A stretch of 64,000 nucleotides of DNA from Saksenaea vasiformis B4078 (taxonomy: Eukaryota > Mucoromycota > Mucoromycetes > Mucorales > Saksenaeaceae). The position numbers and the translations under genes are program-made. Positions 10,441-24,000 of this stretch are shown here, one piece after another. Position 1 is the first letter of the stretch, and each line of letters opens with the position of its first letter. The notes beneath the pieces were generated by a model. That model did no database searches, was not told the origin of the DNA, and worked only from the letters and a program-made list of their open reading frames with translations. Location: assembly GCA_000697055.1 (NCBI GenBank), contig JNDT01001937.1:62001-126000 (forward strand), given 5' to 3'.

Positions 10441-13400
10441 TTACAGAAAAAGGAAAAATGATATACTTTCTCTTTGCAGAGCTGCTGCGGATAGTTCACG
10501 CACCTGTGCAGCAAGTGAAACAGTAAGTATAAACAAAGAGATCTTGAGCAATACGTACCGATAGTAGGTGGTGCCGGGTACAAATGGTTTGCCAGTCGAT
10601 AACTTGCTGGGATTGAATGGTGAGAGTATGGTTCTGTCAGAAGAGAGAAGATTGCTCATGGATGCGAGGCCTATCGCTACAGCAGCTTGTATGTCGCGAT
10701 TCTGTGTGGGGTGTCCGGATTGGTACGCGATACAATCTGGGTTTACACATTGTGATGCGCCGTTCACCCTCACCATCTTCAACTCTCCGTTCTTTTTCCT
10801 TCGAGCTCATGGTCTTTGGATTCGTTAGAAACAATAGACGCAGAGCTGCCAACTTCTATGTTCGTTCGTCATAGATATCGGTACATATCCGCGGTAGCGT
10901 TTTCGAAACCCATAGTACACCTCGTTTGATATGCCCCTTTAACCGGGAGCCAACCCCGGTACCCTGTGTTCCGATGGCCATGATAGGTATGATCTTTTGT
11001 ACGTCACTTTTGGCTCTGGTCACAGCTGCTTTGACAAGCCTTCTCTCTTCCGCAGCAACTTGGTCGTAAACACGATCGGTGAACGACTGCTGTGTACGTT
11101 TCTCGTGGTGCCCACGGTTCGAATGATAGAACTGTCGTAATTCTTTGCGACAGCTTCTCTTCATCTAATATCAAAGAAAATCAGATTAAAAGTAGGACGA
11201 AAACAAAAGAAATACCGCTTGTGACGCGATAACCTGCTGAACTGTGATAGCAGAGGCAGACGAGGTTTCTTGGAGCTTTTTTTCTATCTCATGAATCGCT
11301 GGTTGTCCCTTGAGTACAGAATGAGTATCGTACTGTCCAATGACTGTTGTTACTGTACCTTTTTCCTTCTTTCGCGTTTCTTGCGAAATTTCTGACAAAA
11401 AGTCTTCTCCTCAAGATAGCTAGCTTTGATTTTTATTGGCTTGGGTAGCCTCAGCATTTCTTCAGTGATAGATGTAGTGGCCTGCGTACCACCGAATTTT
11501 TGATTGTATAAGTCGAAGTGCAGAGCAGCACGTTCCGTCGTAATCGGGACGGTCATTGACAAGGCTCTCAGACCGTACTCTGTTCCATAAAAGTGATAGC
11601 CTTCTTGGAAACTTGAGAGATTTCTTGGCACAGGTTTTCGATGTCTAAAAATTGTGTACTCGCCTCGCAGCCTGGACGATCCCAACTTTCGGGTTTACAC
11701 ATCTTAATCCTTTCTTTTTCCTCCTCTTCTTCAATCTGATCGTCATCTTCTTGCTTCTTCTTCTTCTTCTTCTTCTTCTCTTTCTTCAGCGCTTCAAGCC
11801 GCTGTTTTTAAAACACTTTAGTGGGATACTAACTGTTACGTATGCTTTCTTGCAGTTACCTTCTGCCAAAGGTACCGTTCTCTGCGCTTGTCTGCGAGCT
11901 CTGAACGTATCCTGCTTAAATCGTGCGGCGTCTTTGTACGCTCCAATCTTGACACTTTTAGAGCTTGGTAAGCCTCAGTCCGATGCTGTTCCTCTGCTGT
12001 TCGGCTTGCGTGCGCAGTTTTTCGCTTCCGCTTGTCTCGTATTCTTCCTTGACTATCAGCCTTTCGGTTTTGATGAACCTTGGCCCGAGACTCAACAATG
12101 TGTTCTATTTTCTTAAAAGTTTTCTTGCTTTCCCTTTCAGCGGACTCCAACAGCTTTATCTTTGCCTTTGCGTCTTGCAAGGAAGTTGAGACTCTTGATA
12201 TATCTGCATTCGATTCGTTCTCAAAGGAGGCAAGACTATCTTCTCGTCTGGATTTTTTTCTTGTATCCTCGTAGTGAGATATCTCGATTTTCCGTCCTTT
12301 TTGAACATCTACATCAATCACTGCTATTCCGTTTGGTGTCACGGTGATTCTCCAGCGAGGTTCTAACCCGCGATCGTGACATAGTTTCAGAATTTTCTCT
12401 TTCTTAAAAAATGAACAACTAGTACTACACTTATTTGCTCGCGCTTGCACCATGTTGTCGATCGTATTTCCGTCAGATTTGTATAGATCATACCGTGCTG
12501 ATGTCGAGCCAAATATCTCGTACATTGCCGCTGGATCCAGAGGAAGTGAATGCACAGAAGCGGGAGTGATTGTTGGACAAATAGCCCCAGAGAATTTGGA
12601 GTATCCCACCGCGCAAAGAATTGCATTGGACAGAGAAGCAAAACGAAGCCGCAGGGGAATTGCGGAGGTTGACCGCCCCTTGGGGATGCATGACCGGAAA
12701 GCGTTGACAAGCTTCAGCACGACATCTATTTCTTCCTTCACAAGTTCGTAATCGTTCCACAGTTGTGTTACGTCGTTAGCTTTGACTTCTTCGTCTATAT
12801 CTGCGGATAATAATAGCTTCTTGGTGACAGCCTGGATCCTCGTTAACCTCCTTCGGCTAGGTTCTTTCTTCACTTTTTCTGCCGCAGCTAGTTCTTCTCC
12901 TCCTTTCTCTTCTTACTCCTCCTCCTCCTCCTTCGCGATCGCTTCTTCTATTGCCTATTCGACCCCCTCATTCGTCATTCCGCGTGCGTCAACGGTTTCA
13001 GACAGATCCTCAACTGTCTTCTCGGGCTGAATATTCTTTTCCTCGAGTAAGTATATCGATAATACTGTGCGATATTACCTGTTTTTCCTCCTCTTTAACC
13101 TTCTTGCCATTCTTTCTAGCTCTATATCTCTCTTTCCGACGCTCTTCCAATCGTACGATTGCATTGACACATGACGCCTCGCGGCGTAAAAGTGTCGCTC
13201 TTCGATTGCCGTCTACTGCTTTGCTTAATTGTTTTTTCAGTCGTGCCAAGTCCTTGCGTTCGCGTTTTAATCTTCCTTCTGTCTTGGTTCTGAGCTGTTT
13301 CCTGTTTCCTTTCATACTTTTTGCTTTTTGTTCTTTTTTTTTTTCCTCTTCCTCTTTCGCCTTTTTCTCTGATACTTTCCGGACTTTAGCTTCTCGTTCA

Positions 13401-14578
13401 GACGCAAGGTTTATTCTCAAAAGGATCCGAAGCAAATGATTGATTGATTTGTGGTAAAGTGGGCCCTGCCACATATTTTTCAGATTCGTAGCGTATTGCT
13501 TTAATTGCTGGTGCATGACAGCACTCAAGCCTGCCTGTGGTTTTGCTTGGTCTGTCAGTGCCTGGTGTTCGAGAGCCGACCAGACTTTCCGCTTTCCCGC
13601 TGTATGATATTGTCGACCAAAGTAGGTTGAGTGGATGAACTGCAAATGCGCCTCGCTGAAAAGTTTCATGAATTCGTCGTTGTTCTTCTTTGGTAGCAGC
13701 TTGAGATACGATGTAATGTTCTGAGGAAGCGATAATATAGGAATTAGATTGGGAAATTTCGTGGCATCTTGATCATGTACGTGTGCTTTGGGTATCACGC
13801 ATGATGTATCAAAGCCTTCATTCTCCTGTCTCTGTCCCAAAGCTGCTGTCTTCGATACCGGGTCTAACAACACAGAACAACCAATATAGTGCAGCATCGT
13901 CGCATGTACTACAGCAGCAAGGTCGCCAACGTAATCAGCCGCATGCTCTGCGGTGGCGGAAACAGTTTTGAGAAAGTCGTACTTCATAGTTTCGTCCAAG
14001 TCTTGCCTAAGGACAGAAGATACGCGGACCGAGACGGTTCTGATTCTGTCGTCTTCACCTTCTGTTTCTTCTTCAACTATATCTTCGGAACCTCCTTCTT
14101 TGGAGCTTCCAGCTGACACTTCAGCCCTTGTCGATTTACTCTCGTTGTTGTTCCTTATTTTTATCATGGTGCTATCAAAGTTGTCAATAGCGTACTTGCG
14201 CCAAAGCCCTCCGATTGCTCCTCTATCAGCATATCTGACGGAAAGAACGCGACGAATTGTCCCAGGAGGTACGTTTGGGTTATCATCCGTCTCTTCAAGG
14301 GATGATCGGGGTAATCGATCCGCCTTTAGTAGGCGCTCCCGTAATCCTTGCAGTTTCTTCTCGATCTTTTGTCCTCTTTTCCGAGCCGACTGTCTGCGTG
14401 TCTTGTTCGTAGATCTTTTTCTGAGCTTTTCTTCGATTACTTTTGATATTATGTTTGTGAGATGTCGATCGAAAACGTCGTCTAAAGCCAGCGGCGCCTC
14501 ATTGAGGGACAGATCTGTTTGAGCTTTCCTTTTCCTTTTTCCCCGCTTGCCGCGCAATTGTGGCAGTGGGACAATCAT
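10441..14578 (-). pseudogene. Fanzor/TnpB-like RNA-guided nuclease gene, degraded
   Basis: A minus-strand gene running from ATG 14578. Exon 1 (14578-13079, 500 codons) is basic and coiled. Intact-looking GT-AG introns follow at 13027-13078, 11802-11859 and 11165-11215, with a further candidate near 10503-10558. The C-terminal half shows a TnpB-like order: GTEYGLRALSMTV (RuvC-I-like, near 11600), a basic helix region, GVGSRLKGHIKRG, YDERTS followed by CVYC and CVNPDC (zinc ribbon), then TQNRDIQAAVAIG (RuvC-III-like NRD). The reading frame is broken by TAG 12955-12957, TAA 12913-12915, shifts near 11690-11590 and 11350-11400, TAG 10856-10858 with a shift, TAA 10825-10827 and TGA 10807-10809. 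The large N-terminal region fits Fanzor1-type proteins. It was probably carried by a transposon, whose ends I could not define. The family call rests on motif recognition only. Confidence 0.65.
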
Positions 14579-15255
14579 AATTAAAAAACATCGCTAGATT
14601 TTGTTAGCATCGCCTATAATAATAGTATTTGGCAGGTATCACCTTTAATTTGTTTGTGCTGTGTTATTACACAAAAGAAAAAAAAAGATATATGGAAAGT
14701 GAGGGTAAAAGGAAAGGGAGAGGTCGTTGTCAGCATTCAATGACCCAGATCGCCACGCATAATTGATCAACACCAACTATCCATAAATCGAATGTTCCTT
14801 AAAATGAAATGAAAGTAAGAAAAAGTATCAACCACTCATGGAACCAGATAAACGTCAACCAGATGTTATGAACGCGGGTAGATTACCTCAAACATCGGTG
14901 CAAAAGGATACAAGTTTTTACGTGACTATTGCCATCCTTTGTAGCAAGAAAACGCAGTTTCCATCTGGGAGTAGCGTTGAATAGTTTCAAATAGACACAA
15001 AATCATAGGAAAAATTCTGTAAAATCGTAAGGCATTTGACAGCCGGTAATTGTATCCCGCGAACATGGCGGAGTTATATGGTACTGACCGACAAATCTCG
15101 CGTCCAGCCCCTTCACTGTCATTGGCTACACGGTCCATCCCCAATTGCATCCCTTTTTTTTTCTTGCCTTCGTTGGGTGAGTTTCGATTCCCTTTGTCCT
15201 TTCCATCCCCGTCCATTCCTTATTATTTACTCTTTGTTGCAAGTTCCTTGGAGCA
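14579..15255. other. Divergent promoter region
   Basis: About 680 bp between the Fanzor-like pseudogene and the LRG1-like gene. Pyrimidine-rich tracts occur close to 15256, as in many fungal promoters. No gene was seen. Confidence 0.5.
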
Positions 15256-18200
15256 ATGCAAATGACCCCGTCCGACGCCTTGTCGAGTAACACTCCTTCT
15301 ACGGATTCACAAACATACTACGATACCGCATCATCTGTTCTTCTCTGCACCAAATGCCAGCAACCTCTTGATGGGGAATTTGTACGCGCCCTGGATGGCA
15401 CCTTTCACTGGGAGTGTTTTTGCTGCTTGGTAAGTGCGAGTCAACAGGGAGGGTATCCTTGTATTCATGCTTTTCTAAAGCTTTCTTGTCCTGCAGGATT
15501 GTAATGAACCTGTCGCTTCAAAATTCTTTCCCATCGAGACTTTCGATGGCACTCAACGACCGCTCTGCGAGCGAGATTATTTCCGAAGGCTCAACCTGGT
15601 GTGCGAGACCTGCGGAGATGCCTTACGAGGCTCATATATCACAGCTGTAAACAAAAAATTTCACTTGGAGCATTTCTGCTGTAGTATTTGTTCCGTCGTA
15701 TTCGGCCCCGACGATTCATATTATGAACACGACAACAACGTATATTGCCACTACCATTATTCTCTCAGATTTGCCATCAAATGCTCGGGATGCCAAACTG
15801 CAATCTTGAAACAATTTGTGGAAATTAATAGAAACAGTGTTGATGAACATTGGCATCCGGAATGCTACATGATTCACAAGGTAAACTTTTTGTCTGTTAT
15901 ATACGACGCCTATTGACCCAACTCATCTCTTTCTAGTTTTGGAACGTTAAGCTTCCCCAGCCACTCGGCAACGACGACCAAGTTCAGGATCATGACCTAG
16001 GTTACATTTGTTCTTTAGATGTCATGGGGAGTTGACAGTTTATTTTTAGATCTCAGTCAAATGACCGCAGATCAACTCAGAGACCGACAAAATGCTATGG
16101 AAGAAAAAGTGTACCGCATTTGGACGGTGTTGTCAGCCTTTGAAGGTATGCCCGTGATCGAGTAACTGCTGGAAAGCGCCTGGAATTTCCTTTTTAATTT
16201 AACGACTGCTCGTGGTTGTACAGAGTCCGCCGCTGCCTGCATTTCCGACATGCTGGTGCATGTTTCCGAGGGAAGCTATGTCGAGGGAGTGAAGATGGCT
16301 GATTATTTCATTACCCATGTCGAAGTACTGTTTGCTGCTATTGATGATCTGCTGGATCAGTACCATGCAGTGGCACATGATGAGTTATATCATCAGAGAG
16401 AGGCCAAAATGCTGTGCAAAAAGGTCTCTAATTTCTTCTCACTCTTGTCACACACCCAAGAAAGCGGTCTCCGCCGCATTGGAGTGACTCAGGAATTACT
16501 TTCTTTAGTCACTGGTTTGGCTCATTATCTAAAGGTTCTTATCCGTATTGCTCTCACCGGTGCGCTCAGGCTGGTACGTGGTATCCTGTGGACGTCCCAT
16601 TTTTTATTAAAACCGGAAAAAAGGAAAGGCAATATGATATGAAATTGACAGCGATCAGTCGTTTTCTCAGCCAGCTCATGGAACTTGCAAACAAACAGCG
16701 CTGCTTCCCCGCTGCACCCGAGTCACCTGTAACTTCCGACCTCTGTGTGGTGTGTAGAGCAGTATGTGATGATCAATGCTTCAAATCCCAAGGTCATCTT
16801 TGGCACGATCAATGTTTTGCATGCTCCCAATGCTGTGTCCCTCTTCGCAGCGAATATCGAGATGCTTATCTGAATTTAGCGGATCAATCGCTTCTATGCA
16901 AGCATTGTGCAACACAAACAACAGGCTTAATTCAAGGTTTTGAGCACGTCACACAATTACAGCAGTACTCGTTCCTCCTGCGTGTCTCGTTACGACGCCT
17001 GTACAACTTACTAAACGTCAATGGTAATCGTACTATTTTCCATTGAACCGCATTACTTACTATTTACATTGTACAGAATATGGCACAGCATACGACTTAA
17101 AGGATGAGAAACATGCCACACAAGTTCATCCCGGAGCTGGTGCTAGTATGCTCATGAAAGACCCATACGCCCAATCATGCCCTGATGGTGACAAATTACC
17201 AGAAAAGATCAATCTTGGTGACATCAAGCGCATGAAGTCAACGCACATGCAGCGCAAATTAACAGATTCCTATCGAGTGGCGAAGCGTTCGACACTTATG
17301 GAGACACCCAGCCCTAATGCGGCGTATGTTGCTAGTCGGCCAGAAGATCAAAACACCGAACCAGATCGACCCGTCTCTTCTTCACATACCAGTTTGCCAC
17401 CCAAAGCGGAAGAAGCGACGCTTGCCAATCTGCACGTTTTGGGCAATGAAGACGCATTGACGCTGGCGGATATACCACAGGTTGTCGCTGCCCAACAACA
17501 AATTCAATCCAGCCAAATTCCGATACAACATCAGCAAACTCAGAATTACACGAAAGCGAAGCCCGACTCAAAGTTTTATTACTTTGCGGAGTTGGGCGCG
17601 TTGGATCACTTTATGGTTAAGCATATTGCTGTCCTATACTTGGAAGAGATGGTCAAATCACACTTTACTATTGAAGAACTGGCTGACCTCATTGATGACA
17701 AGAAAAATTCTACGCTATGGGGGAAGTTTGTTGCAGGTCTTAAGGCTGGCGGAAACAAAAAAGCACCTCGTGCAAAAGGTAGTGTTTTGTAATTGGCGAA
17801 GGGACCACGTTATAACCTTTCACTTCTGTATCTAGAGGGGACATTTGGTGTGCCACTCGATCTATTGGTCGAGAAAAACGGCGTTGAATCCAATCTAGGC
17901 GCTGGCCCAGCCAGAATTAGAATTCCTACTTTTATTGATGACAGTATTTCAGCTATGAAACAAATGGGTAAGCACCGGTTATAGATATACTGTTAGTCTT
18001 ACACAGCAACAGACATGTCTATCGAAGGAATCTTTCGAAAGAACGGAAACATTCGACGACTTAAGGATACCAGCGAAGAAATCGACAAAAACCCAAACAG
18101 TGTTCAATTGATCAATGAGCCTCCTGTCCAAGTTGCCGCATTGACAAAGAAGTTCTTACGCGAATTGCCTGATCCGTTGCTGACGTTCAAATTGCATAAA

Positions 18201-19012
18201 CTTTTCATTGTCGCACAAAGTAAGCCTAGCACCACTCTACACATGACTTACACTGTTACCCCGTCCTTTCTTTTAGAGCTTGAATCTGAAGCAGATAGAA
18301 AACGAGTGACTCATTTGGCGTGTTGCCTACTTCCAAAGCCTAATCGAGACACGCTCGAAGTTCTTTTCCTCTTTATGAAATGGGTGGCTACTTTTGCACA
18401 TATCGACGAGGAGTCAGGTAGCAAGATGGATTTAATGAATTTGGCGACTGTGCTGGCTCCAAATATACTCTATTCCAAGAGCAGGGATCCGGCTAAGGAT
18501 GAATCATTTGCTGCCATTGAGGCTGTCCACATGCTTTTGAAATATCAGGAAGAATTTTGCACTGTAAGACCCACAGCTTAGTTATGTAGTCACTCCGTAT
18601 CTCATGTCTATAATAGGTTCCCGAGGATTTTGTTCCTATGCTCAAGAATCTCTCCTATGGTGAAGGGGACATGGAATTGAACGTACGCGACATTCTGAAA
18701 AAATGCGAAATTGTCATGAGATTAAAGAAATCGCATTCCTCCGGAGCTCATCCAACTATGCCGCCACGACAACACTCATCTCCGGCCGCCGTTTTTACCA
18801 CTTCCACGCTGCAGTCGCCACAATATGAATATCCACCACAAGCGTCCCCGTACCTATCGTCGTCACCGGTTGATATCAGCTATCCTCCTTCGTCTCCTAA
18901 TGCTTCACCTTATTTCCTTTCATCACCAACGTCAACACCTTTCCCAACGCAGCATTCTGCTCCATCTCACTCTAACGGTGCGCCGATGCTGGTTAGTGAG
19001 GCGTTGCGGTGA
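15256..19012 (+). CDS. LRG1: LIM-LIM-LIM-RhoGAP protein (Lrg1-like)
   Basis: Eleven exons: 15256-15429, 15497-15880, 15937-16000, 16050-16145, 16224-16573, 16624-17023, 17077-17778, 17836-17967, 18013-18219, 18277-18563 and 18617-19012 (1063 aa), with all phases consistent. Two N-terminal LIM domains start at CTKC (about residue 31) and CETC (about 93), and a partial third (CSGC) follows. A further LIM with CVVC lies near 397-450. A RhoGAP domain spans about 724-935, with the arginine-finger motif GIFRKNGN near 775 and KKFLRELPDPLL. The family switches off Rho1-type GTPases that control wall glucan synthesis and polarity at the cortex. The tail is Ser/Pro/Tyr-rich. Confidence 0.9.
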
Positions 19013-19559
19013 AACGCCTTAGCCCACGAGCCAATATAAATTAAACTTGACTTATCTTATATCACATTTTATATTCGTCTTTTACCACAATCGTTCACAT
19101 AATGGCAGATAACTTATTTCTAAACCTTTCACAATTGTTATGCATATACCTATAACGTATGAGTCCTGCTTTCTCGGCAGCTATTGTTGATGATTCTAGT
19201 GGAGAAATCAAAAATTATTTGTGCTGGCAAGGGCGATGCAAAATGCGTGCTGATAACAGCTGTTCGAAAGCTGTATGTAGTAACCATAGGGAAACGGTCG
19301 TGCAGAAAGCACATGCGAAAAAAGGGGGGTGAGGATGCAGAAGACCTTCATCTATTCGCACATATTCTTGCTCCACATCCCATACACACGGAACAACCCC
19401 TAGCACCCCTTGACCTAAAAAGGTAATCCTTCCGTCACAAAACTACACGGACGTTGAAAATGCGGTGTAACCTGCGGACGATAACAAATCAAAACAAGTG
19501 TATTATTAGGAGGTAGATGACATGACAGTAAAATAACGGGTAAAAAGAATCGAAGCTTC
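19013..19559. other. Convergent intergenic region
   Basis: The 3' flanks of the RhoGAP and HMG-CoA synthase genes. An 80-codon frame at 19184-19426 has no recognisable content. Confidence 0.5.
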
Positions 19560-21022
19560 TTAATCCTTGCGCTTATAGAAGCGTCTCCATTTGTCATCGA
19601 TGTTTTCGACGTAGTAGGCACCTGCAGAAATGTGTTCCAGGCTTCCAACGGGGCTGTAACCGCACGCATTGTGAGTGTTTTCGCGGATCTTCATCGCCTC
19701 TGCGAAGTCCTCTGGTTTAGACTTGGTGCGGGCAGCAAGACGTTCGCGCAACTTAAGTTTTGCCTTGACATCAGCAGTGGAGGAGACGACACGGAATGAG
19801 ACCATGGAGGCAGCGAGACCCGATCCATAAGAGTACAAAAGAACGCGCTTGCCCTGGAGCGCTTCAGAATCAACTTCGGAAATGAGCGAAGCAAGTCCAG
19901 CCCAAACGGCAGCAGTGTACATGTTACCAATCTGCTTAGGAACAAAAGCAGCTGGTCCCACCTTCTGGGCATAGGCAGCTTTGGTCAGACCAACACATGC
20001 CTTTTCCAGATCACGATTCTCAAGTGATTCAGCGTAAGACAAACCAGCAAACGAGCTTAGTTCTGCAAACTTTTCGCTGTCGCTGTCCAAAAGGAAGTCG
20101 TTGTACAAGGAGCGAGCGAAAGACTTGACCACCAACTTGGCGTAAGGCGAGTGACAGACAACGTAGTCGACATCCTCCATGCTAGGCTTCTCTTTGTTCA
20201 GCTGTTTACCCAGTCTCTTCATGTAGCGGCTATAGCAGGTATCGAAAGCGCGAAGATAACAAGTGTTGGAGAACTTGCCATCAACAACGGGATATTCAGA
20301 GTGCATATCCGGTTTGTAGAAATCGTAAGCATGTTCCATGTGAGTGCTGCGAAGACCACGCTCAAGAACGATAGGAGCGTCCTTGCCGATCAACATAGCC
20401 ACGACACCAGCACCAGAGGTAGGACGAGCGGAGCCGGAAGCATACAGAGCAAGGTCACCGGCGACCACAATAGCATAGCGACCATCCCAAGAGGACGATT
20501 CAATCCAATTGACAGCATTGCTAAAGGCATTGAAACCACCGTAACAAGCATTTGTGGTGTCAATACCCTCAATTTCGGTGTTACCATGTTCGGCAAACAA
20601 GGTCATCAAGGTGGTCTTGACTGACTTTGACTTGTCGATGATGGTTTCCGTACCAATCTCAAGGCGGCCAATATCAGTGTAGGCAATGTTGTACTTTTCC
20701 ATCAAGTTTTGGACAGCTGTTAATCAAATTACATCAGAGCCAAGATACGTATAGATCACTTCATTATTGACTTACCGGTCAAACAGATGGATTGAATATC
20801 CTCACGGTCATCAATAAATGCCATTCTTTCTTGTCCAAGACCGATTGTATACTTGCCACTGCTTACGCCGTCAAACGCTTCCATTTCGGTTTGGTCAACG
20901 TACTGATGCGAGATGAGTTACGTGATGCTACAGCGCTTTAAACTTACTCTAGAGGGGAAGTACATCTCAATGGCCAAGATGCCAACATTCTGAGGATAAT
21001 GGTCGTAAGCGCCGGCAGTCAT
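19560..21022 (-). CDS. ERG13: Hydroxymethylglutaryl-CoA synthase
   Basis: Three minus-strand exons: 21022-20948, 20902-20776 and 20716-19560 (452 aa; family about 450-490). It condenses acetyl-CoA and acetoacetyl-CoA to HMG-CoA, the entry to the mevalonate/ergosterol pathway. Seen directly: N-terminal [24 protein letters not shown], whose Glu is the general base; DTTNACYGG with catalytic Cys near residue 125; the [11 protein letters not shown] block; [10 protein letters not shown] with the active-site His; and [15 protein letters not shown]. No mitochondrial presequence is visible, so the cytosolic role is most likely. The final exon carries most of the protein. Confidence 0.96.
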
Positions 21023-24000
21023 TGTGGAAGGGTCGAAGATGATGACGGTGAAAAGAGAGGTTAGAAACGCTTTTATTTGAGAGGTGGCTGGGACCGTTTT
21101 TTTGGGGTAGTCGCGCCAGTGCACCCGTCCATTTTTTTTTTTTTTTAGCACCGAACAAAGAATTCAGTTTGCTATTCCGTTGCCCAATCGAAATCTGGCG
21201 CAGTTGACGCATCGGCACACAGTCGACATAGTCACGCCATTCGCAGTCTGCAACAACCTCCGCAGGCTAGCAAAAAAGTTGAAAGGTTGGATTTCTAGCT
21301 AGGGGTGCATGGAAAGCTGAAAACAATGTTGTGAAAACATGCTCCAGTCTACGCTGGTTTGTCTACCAAGAGCTCAACTATTCGGGTTTTCTCGGTCTTT
21401 GCGTAGCCAAGAGGGTGGGCCCGACCAATGAATCAGGGTGTCACAAAAGAGCTACTTCATGTTATCTACATTATCATGTTTCCACAGAGACGATTCCCAT
21501 GGTAAATGGGCTTTGCTAATCTATGATGTATAAACTGCCAAAAAATAGAAACCCCGCCGTCAAAATCATTGAGCGGGAAACTATTGCAGAAGAGGATTCT
21601 TAGATGAAATAGAGTGTGGCAGTAATGTTATCAAAACGGATATACAGGATGATTGTGATTTTCACGTTATCAGCTTATTGAAAGCTTACGCAAACAAGAT
21701 TCTGAATAGGATCGGGAATGTTTCAACTTTAAATACAGTCAGCCACCGCCAGCGATCATTTTAAATTTGTGTGACAACATATTACGTGCCTGAATGTTTT
21801 TAAATGTATCTATGCGTTTGACAGGCATTCTAACAACAACCTTAAAGACCACTTTTCTTCTGGAAAGCAGGGTTGCATCTTTTAAATATGCTTGGCAGAA
21901 TCGAGAAGCTGAGTTTGACGTTAACAGATCATGGCAATCTACTACATTGAAAGAGTCCGCATTGATGCATTTTATGAAGCTATCCAGCAATCTGACAGCG
22001 CAATACCCAAGTTCCCTGCCAAACCCTTGCAAGACACGTAAATAATTTGGTTGGATAGCGTGAAAGGGAATATCTCAGGATGTTCAACGGTATTTACCAA
22101 GGACCAGGCATGATACCTCCATCCACTTGGCTATGGATCCTTCTCGCATTTTCGACTCTAATCTCGTGGATCGCCGTAGTGACTTCCTGGATAATCCTAA
22201 TTCTTTCTTGTATTTCTTGTAATCTCCTCTGCGGAGATTGTTATGGTTCAACCGAGGCATTAGATTCTCCAGGCAGAGTTCGAGGTCTTGGGGAATGCTT
22301 GCAATACTTTGCTGCCATCTTGATGGACGGATAGAGTAAGGTGGACGTAGGTAGAAAGGCAAAATGGACTTTGCAATGGTTGCCTAGTTCTCTGCCGCAT
22401 TACTATCACAGTGAAATGCTCGGTTGCAGTTCTGACAATAAACTGCTCTTCTCACCTTTTCAAGTTCATTGTCTAATCATGTATCATCGTGTACTGTTCC
22501 ACAGGAGGCCTCGGCGAGGGCTCACGCGCTGCTCACAGCCTCACTTGGCACAGCATTGGCATGTTCTCGAGGTTTAATGTTCGTCAAGCGATTGTACGGA
22601 TGCCAGCTTTTTGTTTTCACGATCGAGACTAAGTTGCCTTATCTTCTGGTATAAGGAGCATTGGTAATCTTGAGATTCATGGTTGTTAAAGATCTTCTTG
22701 ATTCTCTTCTTATCCCATCTAGGCTAAATACATAGATAAGGCGGCGAGACTCTCCGCTTACTTGATCAGATTGTACCTCCCGACACATAGCAAATGTACA
22801 ACACGCTTAATTCAGAAGGGTGGTATAGCAGCCGATCAGCATGACTATTTGCTTCAGATACGAGTGGAGTCCTTTCAAAGCCGTGGAGCTAACAAAGAGA
22901 GGACTTACTACGTACACTAGACCGTTAATTGTGGTGTACCGCGATCGATACGGGCAGTAAGCAATTCAGGATACAAGTATTTGTGTGTCCTTGTGCTTTG
23001 AGGATATTGAAAAAGAGTTCCGTCTGTAGTAATTCGCAATTCTGCCATTGTCTATTGCCCTGTTGGGATGCTGCGTCATAACTGCGGAAGCCTAAATGGA
23101 TACACTTTAACGTGTCGCAATTACTGATTGTGTAATTGGCGCTGGTATTGTGTCAACTTCAGGAACATCCAGATATATCCGATTACAAAGGATAATTCTA
23201 AAATAATACTAGCTGACAAAAGCAAACAGAAACATTTGACGATCATGCCTGGAAAACCAACGTCTTCTATAGACTGATTAGGAAATAAAAATGCTAAATA
23301 GCAGACACTTTATCATCACAAGGATACTACGTTCAAGGCAATGATGCTTTTCTGTGAGCACAAGACCTCCAATCATGAGCGCATTTCCATTTGAGTTGAG
23401 AGCGCCAAACAAGGTTAATAGTCCGCGCAAATCGACTCTCGGTAAAAAGCGTCGAAAAAGTACGAGAAGCGCTGGTGTGACGGACAAATCTTATAGTCTG
23501 CATCGCGGATTCGCATAACGTATGCTGCGACATATATAAGATAGATTTTAGGTTTACGCACTTAAATTTCGTCTCTTGGACACCAGACTTCTCGTCGTTT
23601 TTCAATTTCAAGCTCAGGTAGCTGAAGTCACTGGGACAGCTCAGACGTACATCATGTTGCGCTAGGTAGAACTACTAATAGTGCAGGATCTTGAATAGGA
23701 AATCAATACCGAATACTAGAGATTACGAGAGTCAAGCTTTCTTGTCTGACGTGCATATAGCAAGTTTTAAACAAGTCCCAGCATTTTAGCTGCCACCAAA
23801 AAAATGCATGTATGGACTTCTTTTAGATATGGATGGAGTGGGACAATGCCATAACACATGAAGTACCCTTACATTATCCTGATAGATATTTACTAACACG
23901 GACCAAATGCCATTGCAGACCTTCTGGTTCCTTTGAGACCAATATTTTCTTCTCTTTTTTCTTTTTTCTTTTTTTTTTTTTTCTTGACGGGCAAGAAACT

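Noticed and set aside
10568..14522. Plus-strand frames opposite the Fanzor-like pseudogene
   Set aside because: They are Ser/Leu/Phe-rich complements of a Lys/Arg/Glu-rich coding strand.
22080..22334. Open frame with three hydrophobic stretches on the plus strand
   Set aside because: It is antisense to a charged coiled-coil-like frame; hydrophobicity is a by-product of complementing charged codons, and there is no homology to support either strand.
21739..22362. Possible LINE reverse-transcriptase remnant on the minus strand
   Set aside because: A coiled-coil-like segment is visible, but none of the reverse-transcriptase motifs (such as YxDD) is.
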